This document shows, piece by piece, positions 35,680 through 44,734 of a DNA stretch of 64,000 nucleotides. A program made the translations under genes and the position numbers. Position 1 is the first letter of the stretch. Every line of letters starts with the position of its first letter. The DNA is taken from the NCBI GenBank assembly GCA_023250195.1, contig JAHFBF010000005.1, forward strand, positions 62,001-126,000, given 5' to 3'. The stretch comes from Candidatus Melainabacteria bacterium. Its GTDB lineage: Bacteria; Cyanobacteriota; Vampirovibrionia; 2-02-FULL-35-15. The notes beneath the pieces are model-generated. The model did no database searches. It was not told the DNA's origin and worked only from the letters and a program-made list of their open reading frames with translations.

Positions 35680-36264
35680 ATGTATAAAAAAACAATATTA
35701 CTTAATATCATTACAACATTAGTATTTATTTTACTAAATTTGTTGGTCCCGCAGGTTGCCGACGCTAATTGTTCCAAAAGAACACTAAAACAAGTTTGCG
35801 ACATCTGTGAAGAAAAAGCACAAAGTAAACTTCATCCCGATGCATCCTGTCCAGTCTGTGAAAAAGTAAACTGTCCAACAGCATCTCTTGCTTGCATACG
35901 GCTTGATTCTTTTGAAGCATTACTTAAATCAAAGTATACACTTACTACAAAGCTTTTGGGAGACGGAGGGGATCTGGTCTTTAGAATAAACGCTGCACAA
36001 AGTCAGGACTCGCCAAATACATTTTCATATGAAACCAGAGGTCAAAACTATAAGTTAATCAACAATGACGGATTTGGTTTTATTTTTTATGACATTGTAA
36101 ATTTCACCCTGCCGGTATATGCAGGAACACAGCTCTTGTCATATAACTGCACTGGAGCAATTGATAATACTTCTATAATAAAAGGATATTGCTCCACTAT
36201 AACTCCAGATAGTAATGGACAACCACAAACCTATGGTGGATCATTTATTGCAATCCCTGATTGA
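35680..36264 (+). CDS. Secreted Cys-rich protein, 194 aa, unknown
   Basis: A signal peptide (KKTILLNIITTLVFILLNLLVPQVADA) is followed by a region with several Cys, including CDICEE, CPVCEK and further spaced Cys, then a beta-rich part (YTLTTKLLGDGGDLVFRI, NFTLPVYAGTQLLSYNC). The clustered CxxC pairs suggest disulfides or a metal site. The family is not recognised. It converges with the adenine deaminase gene, overlapping by 20 bases. Confidence 0.65.
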   Translation: MYKKTILLNIITTLVFILLNLLVPQVADANCSKRTLKQVCDICEEKAQSKLHPDASCPVCEKVNCPTASLACIRLDSFEALLKSKYTLTTKLLGDGGDLVFRINAAQSQDSPNTFSYETRGQNYKLINNDGFGFIFYDIVNFTLPVYAGTQLLSYNCTGAIDNTSIIKGYCSTITPDSNGQPQTYGGSFIAIPD

Positions 36265-37270
36265 TAAAGCTTTGAACTTTTACAAGCATTGATTTTTTAT
36301 CTGCATCATTCAAAAACGATGCCTCAAACGAATTTCTAACCAGTGTACAAATATCTTCTCTGGTTAATTTTAATGCCTTGTATACTCCCAAATAATTTTC
36401 ACTTAAATATCCTCCAAAATAGGCAGGATCATCTGAATTAATGGTTATAAAAAGCCCGGCATTTATTAGTTCTTTTAAATTATGCTCCCCTAAAGATTTA
36501 AAGATCCCAAGTTGCACATTTGATAAAGGACAGACAGTAAGTGGAATCTTTTTCTTAATAAGTTGCGCTACAAGAGATTCATCTTCCAGGCATCTCACTC
36601 CATGATCAACTCTTAAAACTTTTAATTTATCAATTGCCTCCCAAATATATTCAGGAGAGCCTTCTTCCCCTGCATGAGCTACAGGCAAATATCCAAACGA
36701 AATCGCTTTTTGAAAAACCTCAGTAAACTTTGATGGGGGATTATTCAGTTCTGTAGAATCAAGCCCTACACCAATTATTTTATCTTTATATGGAATGGAC
36801 TCTTCAAGTGTTTCCATCGCAGATTTTTCACTTAGATGTCTTAAAAAACACATTATAAGCTTTGAAGAAAGATTTAACTTTTTTTCACCATCTTCAAGTG
36901 CTTTACTGATGCCATTTATAACTACCTCAAACGGAACTTTACGGCATAGATGACTTTGAGGATCAAAAAATATTTCTGCATGAATTACATTCTCAAGATA
37001 TCTTTTCTCTAAATATTGCCATGTTAAATCATAAAAATCCTGCTCGGTTATTAAAACATTTGTACCTTCATAATAAATCTCAAGAAAAGACTGAAGGTCT
37101 TGAAATCTGTATGCATTACGCAATTTATTTACAGAAGGATACTTCAGCCTAACTGCATTTTTTTCTGCAAGCTGAAACATATGCTCAGGCTCAAGGGTTC
37201 CTTCAATATGCACATGCAATTCTGCTTTTGGGATCTTTTGGATAAAGGTTTGCATTTGATCATTTACCAT
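36245..37270 (-). CDS. Adenine deaminase of the adenosine-deaminase superfamily
   Basis: A 341-residue TIM-barrel metal hydrolase with the zinc site HVH in AELHVHIEGTL, the catalytic Glu in HAGEEG, DHGVRCLED, PLTVCPLSNVQLG and TINSDDPAYFGGY. The last motif (SDDPAYFGG rather than SDDP...TG) is characteristic of the adenine-deaminase subgroup (Aah1-like), so adenine to hypoxanthine conversion is more likely than adenosine. It serves purine salvage together with purB elsewhere in the window. The start could also be ATG 37255. Confidence 0.85.
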   Translation of the reverse strand: MVNDQMQTFIQKIPKAELHVHIEGTLEPEHMFQLAEKNAVRLKYPSVNKLRNAYRFQDLQSFLEIYYEGTNVLITEQDFYDLTWQYLEKRYLENVIHAEIFFDPQSHLCRKVPFEVVINGISKALEDGEKKLNLSSKLIMCFLRHLSEKSAMETLEESIPYKDKIIGVGLDSTELNNPPSKFTEVFQKAISFGYLPVAHAGEEGSPEYIWEAIDKLKVLRVDHGVRCLEDESLVAQLIKKKIPLTVCPLSNVQLGIFKSLGEHNLKELINAGLFITINSDDPAYFGGYLSENYLGVYKALKLTREDICTLVRNSFEASFLNDADKKSMLVKVQSFINQGLQ

Positions 37271-37329
37271 AAGGGTCCAAGAAAAAATCTAATTGGCAAA
37301 AATATAGAAAGCACTGCTTGGAAAACTCG

Positions 37330-37404
37330 CGGGCCCTATAGGATTTGAACCTACGACGCCTCGGTTCGTAGCCGAGTCCTCTATCCAGACTGAGGTAAGG
37401 GCCC
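37330..37404 (-). tRNA. tRNA-Arg (anticodon ACG)
   Basis: A cloverleaf on the minus strand with acceptor GGGCCCT/AGGGCCC, anticodon stem CTCGG/CCGAG, loop CTACGAA (anticodon ACG, presumably modified to ICG) and T-arm TAGGTTCAAATCCTA. No CCA is encoded. It is the second Arg tRNA within 2 kb. Confidence 0.92.
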
Positions 37405-37505
37405 AATTCAGAAAATCAGAAGAACAAAGTTTATTATAACTTGTTAAGGATTATTACATTGAAAAACTGGAACAGTGATTACATACAATCTGTCTTAAAT
37501 AAATA

Positions 37506-38312
37506 TTGAAAATAAGAAACAATCTAAAAGTCAGTGCTTTTTTACTTCTCTGTTGCTTTTTGATATTTGGTTTACCTGCCCATAGTTGGACTAGAGAAGA
37601 ACTTGCCCTGGATTCTAATGTAGAACAAACGCAACAGTCACAAAATCTAAAAAAAAATAATTTCATTCATGATATACATGGCTACTTCGATGTTAATGGA
37701 TACTATGATACTAGAAGCTTTGATGTTTTTACTTTAAATACTCTAATTGATACTCCTTTTAGATTTCAATACTTCTCATTTATAAACTTATTTGGCAATC
37801 CTGGTTCAGCAAATAAAGTAACCTTAAATAAATACTACACAGAACAAGATTTTCGTTATATATCCCAAAAAACTCCTGTTGACTTGGAGGCACAGTATGT
37901 TACAGCTACTACCTTTAAAGACTTATGGAGATTTGGTCCTAGATGGAGAGTTAGAGATACAAAATGTTTTAAAAAAATATTTGAAAAATTACATCTTCTT
38001 TATGAACCTACCTTTTTCCCACTTCAGATTGATCGATCAGCTGGGTATGATGCACAAATAGAGCATTTTTACAGAGTTCAGGTCTATCCAAAACTGTTTG
38101 GTGACAGGGTTTATATATCAGGTTTTTTTGATCATGATTTTCGATTTGGCTCAGACAATAGAAATGATCACTTCAAATTAGTAGCTGAAAACCAAATTGG
38201 AGTTAGGATTATTAAACAGCTATACATAGTAGCTGAGCATAGATTTAATGAATACAGAAAATCTAAAAAACAAGGTGTAGGAATAGGTCTGGAGTATTCT
38301 TTTAATTTTTAA
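37506..38312 (+). CDS. Outer-membrane beta-barrel-like protein
   Basis: A 268-residue protein starting at TTG, with a signal peptide (VSAFLLLCCFLIFGLPAHSW). The mature part alternates polar and aromatic residues in beta-hairpin style (DIHGYFDVNGYYDTRSFDVF, FRVQVYPKLF-type strands, VYISGFFDHDFRFGSDN, LYIVAEHRFNEY) and ends YSFNF, a C-terminal aromatic signature for outer-membrane insertion. I infer a small barrel of about ten or twelve strands; the transport role is unknown. Confidence 0.68.
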   Translation: MKIRNNLKVSAFLLLCCFLIFGLPAHSWTREELALDSNVEQTQQSQNLKKNNFIHDIHGYFDVNGYYDTRSFDVFTLNTLIDTPFRFQYFSFINLFGNPGSANKVTLNKYYTEQDFRYISQKTPVDLEAQYVTATTFKDLWRFGPRWRVRDTKCFKKIFEKLHLLYEPTFFPLQIDRSAGYDAQIEHFYRVQVYPKLFGDRVYISGFFDHDFRFGSDNRNDHFKLVAENQIGVRIIKQLYIVAEHRFNEYRKSKKQGVGIGLEYSFNF

Positions 38313-38378
38313 TTATTCTTTGCTTTTTTAGTTTATAAGCTTTATAATTATTCCAATTAATCTTTGGAGTCATTGAAA

Positions 38379-38954
38379 ATGCTAGGCATAAGTTCACTTT
38401 ACTATTTGGTCATAGGCTTCCTTAGTGGCCCAAAAGCTAATGGTAAAGCTGACGTACAACCAGCTCAACCACAGGAAGAAAATGCGTTACCAGCATTTGA
38501 TCCAACAAGTTTTACAGAAGAGCGTTATCTTCCAAAATTAAACCGGCTTCGACAAGAAGAGCTATGGAGAATTAGTTTTACTGCTAGTAGACCACTTGAA
38601 TCAAGAGAAGAAGCTTTCTTACGTCGTATGAGAGAAAAGATCGACGGAATGACAGACCGGGAATTACACGAATTTGTAAGTTCTCCAGAATATGATCCGA
38701 ATATTCGCTGTATTGGAGCAGCTGAACTAGTAAACAGAGGAGATAAAACTGCAGGTCTTACATTTACATGGTGTATTGTTACTGATACAGACTTTACTCT
38801 TAGAAAAATATGTGCGATAGGACTTGGTGAGCTAGGCAGAAAAGAAGATCTCCCGGTTTTAGAAAGTATACAAGAAGATGACTGGGTATATGATGATGCT
38901 CAAGAAGCAATTAGAAAAATACTTTCACACGAAACATCTATAACAGTTCTGTAA
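38379..38954 (+). CDS. HEAT-repeat-like protein with N-terminal hydrophobic segment
   Basis: I take ATG 38379, which has GGAG at 38366-38369; a TTG at 38364 overlaps that site. The 191-residue product has a short hydrophobic N-terminus (LGISSLYYLVIGFLSG), a Pro/Gln-rich linker and a helical C-terminal half with HEAT-like repeats (NIRCIGAAELVNRGDK, TLRKICAIGLGELGRKEDLPVLESI, WVYDDAQEAIRKIL). Its stop codon is immediately followed by the ATG of the PMT glycosyltransferase gene. Confidence 0.65.
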   Translation: MLGISSLYYLVIGFLSGPKANGKADVQPAQPQEENALPAFDPTSFTEERYLPKLNRLRQEELWRISFTASRPLESREEAFLRRMREKIDGMTDRELHEFVSSPEYDPNIRCIGAAELVNRGDKTAGLTFTWCIVTDTDFTLRKICAIGLGELGRKEDLPVLESIQEDDWVYDDAQEAIRKILSHETSITVL

Positions 38955-40367
38955 ATGATTCCACCTAAAAGAGTTAACATAAATGTAAATGTACAAAGAT
39001 TATTATTTTCAGAATTATTTATGAAATCTGATGAGTTCACTGCAACAAAAAAATCAAATCTTAAAATAAATCTGGAAATAGCTTTTGTATTTGCATTAAC
39101 TATTTTTTCTTTTATCATTTCTATGATTCACCTGAATTTTCCTTCCACCCGTATATTTGATGAACTATATCGGGTAACTAGGGCTGAACTTTTTCTTCAT
39201 AAGCAAGTTTTTGTTGTAGACCAACCTCCGTTTGGGAGATATCCAATGATTCTCGGCATTCTACTTTTTGGGAATAATCCAATTGGGTGGAGAATTTCTC
39301 AAATTATTAGTAGAGCCTTACTTGTACCAATCTCATATTTTATTGGCAAAAGTATCTTTAAACATAAGCATGCTGGTTTATTAATGGCATTTTTTGTTAC
39401 ATTTAATCTCTCATTTTTAGCATATAGCAGGATTGGCGTTGTTGTAATGCTGGAAGTTTTTTTAGTAGCTATTTCATTTTTATTGTTTATTCTTTCAATA
39501 AAAGATGATACAAAAAACGGTAAATTGCTTTTTTGTTTAAGTGCTGTTTTAACCGGGTTTACAATAGCTACTAAATGGACAGCTTTATGTTTGCTCCCAA
39601 TCTATTGGCTCTGGATTAAAACAAAGACTAACATAAAAAGCACTTTCCCTGAAAGACTACCTTTCAAAATATTATTTTTAATAATTGTTTTTTCTGCTTA
39701 TTTATTGACTTTTGCAGGTGAGAAAAGAAACTTTGAATATTACCACCAGGCATATGGCATGCATAATAGTAGTTTTCTTGAATCAGTCATTTCCTGGCAT
39801 AAACTTGCTATTGGTTCACACACTAGGGAAGGAGTATCTCATCCTTATTCTTCTAAATGGTATACATGGCCATTTATGTATAAGCCGGTGGTGCTATATC
39901 AGGACATAGATAAAGCAGGTAAACAAATAACCAGTATCATTGGGCTTGGAAATCCCATAGTTTGGTGGCTTGGCGATTTAGCAATATTATTTCAATTATT
40001 TTTACTTTTATTTAAGAGAGATAAAACAATGGTTTTCTTATTAGGAGCTTATTTTATTTCATTTTTACCTTATGCTTTTATTCAAAGACCCATGTTTCTT
40101 TATCATTATTTAATTTCATTATTTTTTCAAATGCTTATACTTGAATATACATTTGCGAATTTATACAAAGAAAAAGTCTTCTTAAGACCTGCACTAAGCT
40201 TGTTATTAGTTCTAATTATATTTATATTTTTTTATTTCTACCCATTTATTAACGGATATCCTGTTTCTACATCAGAATATTTTCATCGACTTTGGTTTAA
40301 GAGTTGGAGAGAGTTTCAACTTGTTAATGGATCTAATATGTTTTTCTTAAATGCCCCCCACCCTTAA
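38955..40367 (+). CDS. PMT-family (dolichyl-phosphate-mannose-type) protein glycosyltransferase
   Basis: A 470-residue multispanning membrane enzyme. The acidic motif in the first external loop (RIFDELYRVTRAE), the following loop (QPPFGRYPMILG) and the C-terminal motif HPYSSKWYTWPFMYKPVVLY identify the PMT/GT39 branch, which transfers mannose from a lipid-phosphate carrier to Ser/Thr of exported proteins. The first 30 residues are hydrophilic and the start could be downstream (ATG giving MKSDEFTATKK). The very Ser-rich exported protein at 2-3442 is an attractive target, but this is inference. Confidence 0.82.
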   Translation: MIPPKRVNINVNVQRLLFSELFMKSDEFTATKKSNLKINLEIAFVFALTIFSFIISMIHLNFPSTRIFDELYRVTRAELFLHKQVFVVDQPPFGRYPMILGILLFGNNPIGWRISQIISRALLVPISYFIGKSIFKHKHAGLLMAFFVTFNLSFLAYSRIGVVVMLEVFLVAISFLLFILSIKDDTKNGKLLFCLSAVLTGFTIATKWTALCLLPIYWLWIKTKTNIKSTFPERLPFKILFLIIVFSAYLLTFAGEKRNFEYYHQAYGMHNSSFLESVISWHKLAIGSHTREGVSHPYSSKWYTWPFMYKPVVLYQDIDKAGKQITSIIGLGNPIVWWLGDLAILFQLFLLLFKRDKTMVFLLGAYFISFLPYAFIQRPMFLYHYLISLFFQMLILEYTFANLYKEKVFLRPALSLLLVLIIFIFFYFYPFINGYPVSTSEYFHRLWFKSWREFQLVNGSNMFFLNAPHP

Positions 40368-40397
40368 TATCTTCTGGAGCTATTATTAATACTTATA

Positions 40398-42077
40398 CTA
40401 GTCATCTAGAACCATTTCTGTGACAGCTTTCTCCAATACTTCTCTTGCATTGTCATTCGGAACAACATCTTTATCTTTTATAAACTCTGGTAAAAGATCT
40501 ACAAAGCCTGGATTTGAACAATATTCCTTAATTGTACTTATTGCCTCTTCTTCGATTTCATTAGTCCCATTAAGGCAAGCCAGCAAACACCTGAGCCAGG
40601 CTCTAACAACATCAGGATCACTGCCGTTTATACTTTCTACTTTTTCTCTTAGTATATTAATCTGATGTTTTCTTATTGCAGTAACACCACAATTTGTTTC
40701 ATCAGGAGCTGAGTACCTCCACGGAGCATCTGGTGACCTGATAGGACCAAAATAATCATGCGTTGGATCAAGAACTAAAGATTCTTTTTTGTTTGCCGGA
40801 TCATTAACTACACAATAGGTATTATAACCATCCCTTGGTACATAGTTTGTACAAACTCTTATATTTAATATCTCATAAGGTAATTGAGACGGGTCTTCAT
40901 TCCAGCGAAGAGCTTCTTCAATAAACTTATCAAAGACTGCTGCACAGGTTATAGCTCTAATTCTATAATCTGTTAATTTCTTCTTAAGAAGCTCATCTAA
41001 TGTTAAATCGTTTCTATTTCCATACATTTTTATCAATTTTGAGTGTGCACAATCATTTTTTGGAGGAAACTCTTCTCTAACAACAGCAAATATTGTTTTT
41101 AGAATTAACTGTGTTTGAGCTTCCGGTTTTAGGGAAGTCCCTTTTATTCTAGCTTCTACAAGCTCTTTTAATCTTTGTAATTCACCAGACTTATCACATA
41201 TAATTTTAAATTTCAGTTCACTTTTACTAACTAATACATTTGTTGCACCAGGAATTGTTTCTTCTATATCTATATTCATTTTTCTTAATTCTTCAATTTT
41301 CATTTGTAACTTATCTTCTAGTTCCTCTTCGCTTAATTCGGGCTCAACAACAGTAATAGTCTTACCTTCTTCAAGCAGATAAACACGATCAAGAGTTTGC
41401 GGGGCTCTTTCTGAAATATAGCCTCTACATCCATCCCTACGAAGAAATTTTATATCTGTATACAATGAGTTTAGTTCTCTCACTTCCGGAGAAATGACCG
41501 GAGCAACTCGTGGATAATTTTTTTCTACTGGTCTGCTTCTTCGTGGTTTACTTGGTCTAAAGTCATCTTCCGTTGGATCTCCTTGATCATGCATAGTCTC
41601 TAGATGTAATGCTTCCCTTGATGGAGGCTTAATAACTACCTCTCGCTGGGTAGGTGAAGGTTTAAGCTTAAGCATATGGTCTGTATCTTTTTTCTTTCTC
41701 GGTGGCGGTAGAGCCTCTTCTTCAGCAACTCGTTGTTGAGGCAAGTCAGAGAGGTCTACATCTTTGCCTGAAACTTGAGGAGGAAGATTTAATTTAGTTG
41801 TGATAACTGGAGCTGGGGCACTTGTTTCTAATCTCTGTTGCTCTGGTAGTGGTTGACTGTCACTGTTTGCTTCTTTTCCCTTAAAGTTATAAGTTATGGC
41901 TGTTAAAGTACCGCCGACCAATAATCCTCCACCTAAAAGTTTGCATATAGCATTGTCTTGAATAAGTGCCCATATTCCCACTATTAACCCGCTGCCGGCA
42001 ATAACTGGACCCACAACTCCTGTAAATTGAGGATTGGTTTTAATCGACGGTCTTTGTATTGAAATCGCAGATGACAT
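40398..42077 (-). CDS. Hypothetical protein, 559 aa, possible transglutaminase-like domain
   Basis: The N-terminus has two hydrophobic stretches (FTGVVGPVIAGSGLIVGIWALI, LGGGLLVGGTLTAITYNF), followed by a long Pro/Arg-rich disordered part and a folded C-terminal half. In the latter, RAITCAAVF, GYNTYCVVND and LVLDPTHDYF recall the Cys...(G-x-H)...Asp spacing of transglutaminase-like proteins, but Asn stands where His would be expected. I call this fold only tentatively. Convergent with the PMT gene. Confidence 0.5.
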   Translation of the reverse strand: MSSAISIQRPSIKTNPQFTGVVGPVIAGSGLIVGIWALIQDNAICKLLGGGLLVGGTLTAITYNFKGKEANSDSQPLPEQQRLETSAPAPVITTKLNLPPQVSGKDVDLSDLPQQRVAEEEALPPPRKKKDTDHMLKLKPSPTQREVVIKPPSREALHLETMHDQGDPTEDDFRPSKPRRSRPVEKNYPRVAPVISPEVRELNSLYTDIKFLRRDGCRGYISERAPQTLDRVYLLEEGKTITVVEPELSEEELEDKLQMKIEELRKMNIDIEETIPGATNVLVSKSELKFKIICDKSGELQRLKELVEARIKGTSLKPEAQTQLILKTIFAVVREEFPPKNDCAHSKLIKMYGNRNDLTLDELLKKKLTDYRIRAITCAAVFDKFIEEALRWNEDPSQLPYEILNIRVCTNYVPRDGYNTYCVVNDPANKKESLVLDPTHDYFGPIRSPDAPWRYSAPDETNCGVTAIRKHQINILREKVESINGSDPDVVRAWLRCLLACLNGTNEIEEEAISTIKEYCSNPGFVDLLPEFIKDKDVVPNDNAREVLEKAVTEMVLDD

Positions 42078-42252
42078 ATATTAAGAGGTTAAATGAAAAT
42101 ACTTTAATAACTACTAGCCTATGTAATAGTAAATTATCAGCGTTAAAAGAGCTGTGATATCCTGCATATAGAGCTTAATTTTTATAATTATTTAATGATT
42201 TTTTCCGTGGTTATACTAGGATAAAACCTGAATGACTTATAAATAATGGTTT

Positions 42253-42441
42253 CTACTTATTCACTTCTCCAACAATCACTGCACAGAAGTTATTGTGTTC
42301 TTTAATTATTTTCAAGGAGACCGGATGTATATGTTCTTTTTCAATGTGAGTTCTAACATTCATAAGAAGTTTGCCTGAATCTTCTCCAAAGATTAAATCT
42401 AATGTTTTGTCTGTTTCTTTACTTAAAAAATCATTGTCCAT
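42253..42441 (-). CDS. Small soluble protein, 62 aa, unknown
   Basis: I chose ATG 42441 because AAGGAG lies 6 bases upstream (42448-42453); longer in-frame versions reach 42510. The protein (MDNDFLSKETDKTLDLIFG...) is acidic with a central helix and a C-terminal KEHNNFCAVIVGEVNK strand. No family recognised. It is divergent from the IDO-like gene. Confidence 0.6.
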   Translation of the reverse strand: MDNDFLSKETDKTLDLIFGEDSGKLLMNVRTHIEKEHIHPVSLKIIKEHNNFCAVIVGEVNK

Positions 42442-42593
42442 AAATTGCTCCTTCATATTTATTGGTAAACTTAATATTAATTTACCCAGCAGAAATCTTC
42501 CTGAAAACATCTACCCCACTATATGAAGGAACTGTAACGTAAGAGTATAAACGTACTATAATTTATCTTACAAACAATAAAAAGGGGTTATAT

Positions 42594-43823
42594 ATGAACA
42601 CTCAAACTATAAACAAAACTGGTATTGAAGAAATCGAAAATCAGATTAAATCTCTTATGCAGGAAAATTATGTCTCTTTTAAAACAGGATTTCTTTCTGA
42701 AGAACCACTGCGTAATTTACCACCTACAAATGACAAGCAGCAATCTGAAGATTTTAAACTCCTTGATAAAATCGGACATTCAATCGATCAAATTATCCGA
42801 GATAAAAAAGCAGCTGAAACAGTAAAAAATTTAAAAGTTCCTACATGGTCGCTTGAAAATCTCTCCCGTGAAGTCACGCACCGTCTCATGTTAATTTATG
42901 CAATGCTAATGCATGCTTATTTCAGGGAAACCCTGCCTTACAAAAATGTAAATGAACTTATGAAAGATACCAGCAAAAAATCTTTGCCTGCACAAATTGC
43001 AGTTCCTCTCTGGAAACTTTCAAAAATTACAGGCATTGCTCCATCAATGTCATATGGCCTTTATTCTCTCTGGAATTACTATAAAAAAGATTCAAATAAA
43101 CCACTAAGTCTTGAAAATGTTGAATTGATTCAGTCTTTTACAGGAAGCCTCGATGAAAAGTGGTTCGTATGGATTCATCAGATTGTTGAAATTACTTTTG
43201 CACAGGCTATTCCAGAACTTGCAAAAGCATCACTTCTTTCAGTTCCTCCAGAAAATGATGACCCAAAAGTTACAGAAGAAATAATAAAATGCCTTGATAA
43301 GGCATCGCTTGTAATGAGAGATGTGGTAACTGTTCTGGAAAGAATGCGTGAAAACTGCAGTTATAAGGACTACTTTGATAAAGTCAGAATATTTTATTCA
43401 ATCCCAAGAAACATCGTCTTTGAAGGTGTAGATGAATTAAAAGGCGAGGGGCAGGAAATCTATGGGGAAACCGGTGGGCAGACTCCTTACATGCATTGTT
43501 TATTAGCAACACTTGCCATAAAACATGAAGAAGATTCATATTTTCCTTACATGCAGAAGCATATGACTCACCAGTTTAGAAACTTTATTTTAAGATTTAA
43601 AGATTCAAAACTCAGAGAGTACACAGTAAACCATAATAGAAACAGAATCTTAGTAAGAAGATATAACATGCTTGTACAGTCAGTTCTGGATTGGAGAGCA
43701 GAACATATGAGTCTCGTGGAGGATTATATAAAAGTATTTGGTGAGGTACATGGAACAGGGAAACCCCCTTTAACCTGGCTAAAAAGTTTGTATGATAAGA
43801 CTAAGACTTTTTTAGTAGAGTAA
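42594..43823 (+). CDS. Indoleamine-2,3-dioxygenase-like protein
   Basis: A 409-residue, fully helical protein matching the IDO family: PAQIAVPLWKLSKITGIAPSMSYGLYSLWN, FTGSLDEKWFVWIHQIVE, ERMRENCSYKDYFDKVRIF, GGQTPYMHCLLATLAIKH, and the C-terminal RNFILRF and LVQSVLDWRAEHMSLVEDYI. IDO opens the indole ring of tryptophan using haem. The proximal His of human IDO1 (PPAHRNF) is replaced here by Phe328 in THQFRNF; His326 lies two residues earlier and His323 five earlier. Haem binding is thus uncertain, and a different reaction is possible. No kynurenine-pathway gene is adjacent. Confidence 0.78.
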   Translation: MNTQTINKTGIEEIENQIKSLMQENYVSFKTGFLSEEPLRNLPPTNDKQQSEDFKLLDKIGHSIDQIIRDKKAAETVKNLKVPTWSLENLSREVTHRLMLIYAMLMHAYFRETLPYKNVNELMKDTSKKSLPAQIAVPLWKLSKITGIAPSMSYGLYSLWNYYKKDSNKPLSLENVELIQSFTGSLDEKWFVWIHQIVEITFAQAIPELAKASLLSVPPENDDPKVTEEIIKCLDKASLVMRDVVTVLERMRENCSYKDYFDKVRIFYSIPRNIVFEGVDELKGEGQEIYGETGGQTPYMHCLLATLAIKHEEDSYFPYMQKHMTHQFRNFILRFKDSKLREYTVNHNRNRILVRRYNMLVQSVLDWRAEHMSLVEDYIKVFGEVHGTGKPPLTWLKSLYDKTKTFLVE

Positions 43824-43846
43824 TCGGTCTAAATTCTACGGTATCA

Positions 43847-44734
43847 TTATTTGTTTTTTGCTCGGGTGAATTTTTCTATAAACCTCTCCGGGACAAACAC
43901 CCAGAACGAACAAACCATACAAAAAGTAAAAAAAGTAACATTTGGAATTAATATTCCAATCCCTATATGCAGTGCAGTAATAAGTGCAAGAGCGATAAGT
44001 TTCGTTTTTCTAAACCAGACCAGTACTGGAAATGAAAACTCAATAAATAAGGCCCCATAACTAAAAAGTTTAGTTAAAATCCCATCCCACTTATAAAACA
44101 AATCCGGGTAGGGAAATCTACTCCAGTTATTGCTTGTTACTGTCCAATAAATTGCTTCACCATGAACCCAGGATGGATCATAGAGAAGCTTATAAGGAGT
44201 GCTGAATAGATAAATAAGTACAATATTTATCTGCATTAGACGAATAGGCCATATTTCCGATACTTTGCTTTTTAATTTTTTATTTAAGTATAAGTCCACT
44301 GAAAAACGATGATTTAATCCTGCAAAACAACTATAAAACAGCAACATTCTAGTTATATTATCCTCGCCATAAACCATAAAATAATTTCTATTCATCATTG
44401 AGCTGTAAACTACATAGAGTATTATTGTAAAAATGCGTGTTTTATATCCCACGGTAAAAGCAACTGCAGAAATAAAACCAATAAACCAGTATAAAATTAC
44501 AGGAATTTTTCCTTCAGTTAAATAAAAAATAGATAATAGGTTCTGATAGTGCAAGATATTTTTATCATGTAGTGAAATAATTCCATTTGCATCATAAAAC
44601 CTCTCCCAGTTCGGCAGGTAAGCAATAAAAATCAAACAGAGTAAAAGTCCAAAGCATATTCTAAAAATGCTTATTGGAATAAGCTCTGCCTTACTAAACC
44701 AAAAATTATTCCAATACTTTAAAAATGATTTCAT
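43847..44734 (-). CDS. HTTM-domain membrane protein (vitamin-K-carboxylase-like fold)
   Basis: A 295-residue protein with about six or seven hydrophobic helices and HTTM/VKG_Carbox signatures: SIFRICFGLLLCLIFIAY, GYKTRIFTIILYVVYSSMMNRN, GEDNITRMLLFYSCFAGLNHRFSVD, and YDPSWVHGEAIYWTV. Members occur in operons with a membrane-anchored partner; their activity in bacteria is unclear. It starts in the 4-base overlap ATGA with the stop of the upstream gene. Confidence 0.82.
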   Translation of the reverse strand: MKSFLKYWNNFWFSKAELIPISIFRICFGLLLCLIFIAYLPNWERFYDANGIISLHDKNILHYQNLLSIFYLTEGKIPVILYWFIGFISAVAFTVGYKTRIFTIILYVVYSSMMNRNYFMVYGEDNITRMLLFYSCFAGLNHRFSVDLYLNKKLKSKVSEIWPIRLMQINIVLIYLFSTPYKLLYDPSWVHGEAIYWTVTSNNWSRFPYPDLFYKWDGILTKLFSYGALFIEFSFPVLVWFRKTKLIALALITALHIGIGILIPNVTFFTFCMVCSFWVFVPERFIEKFTRAKNK

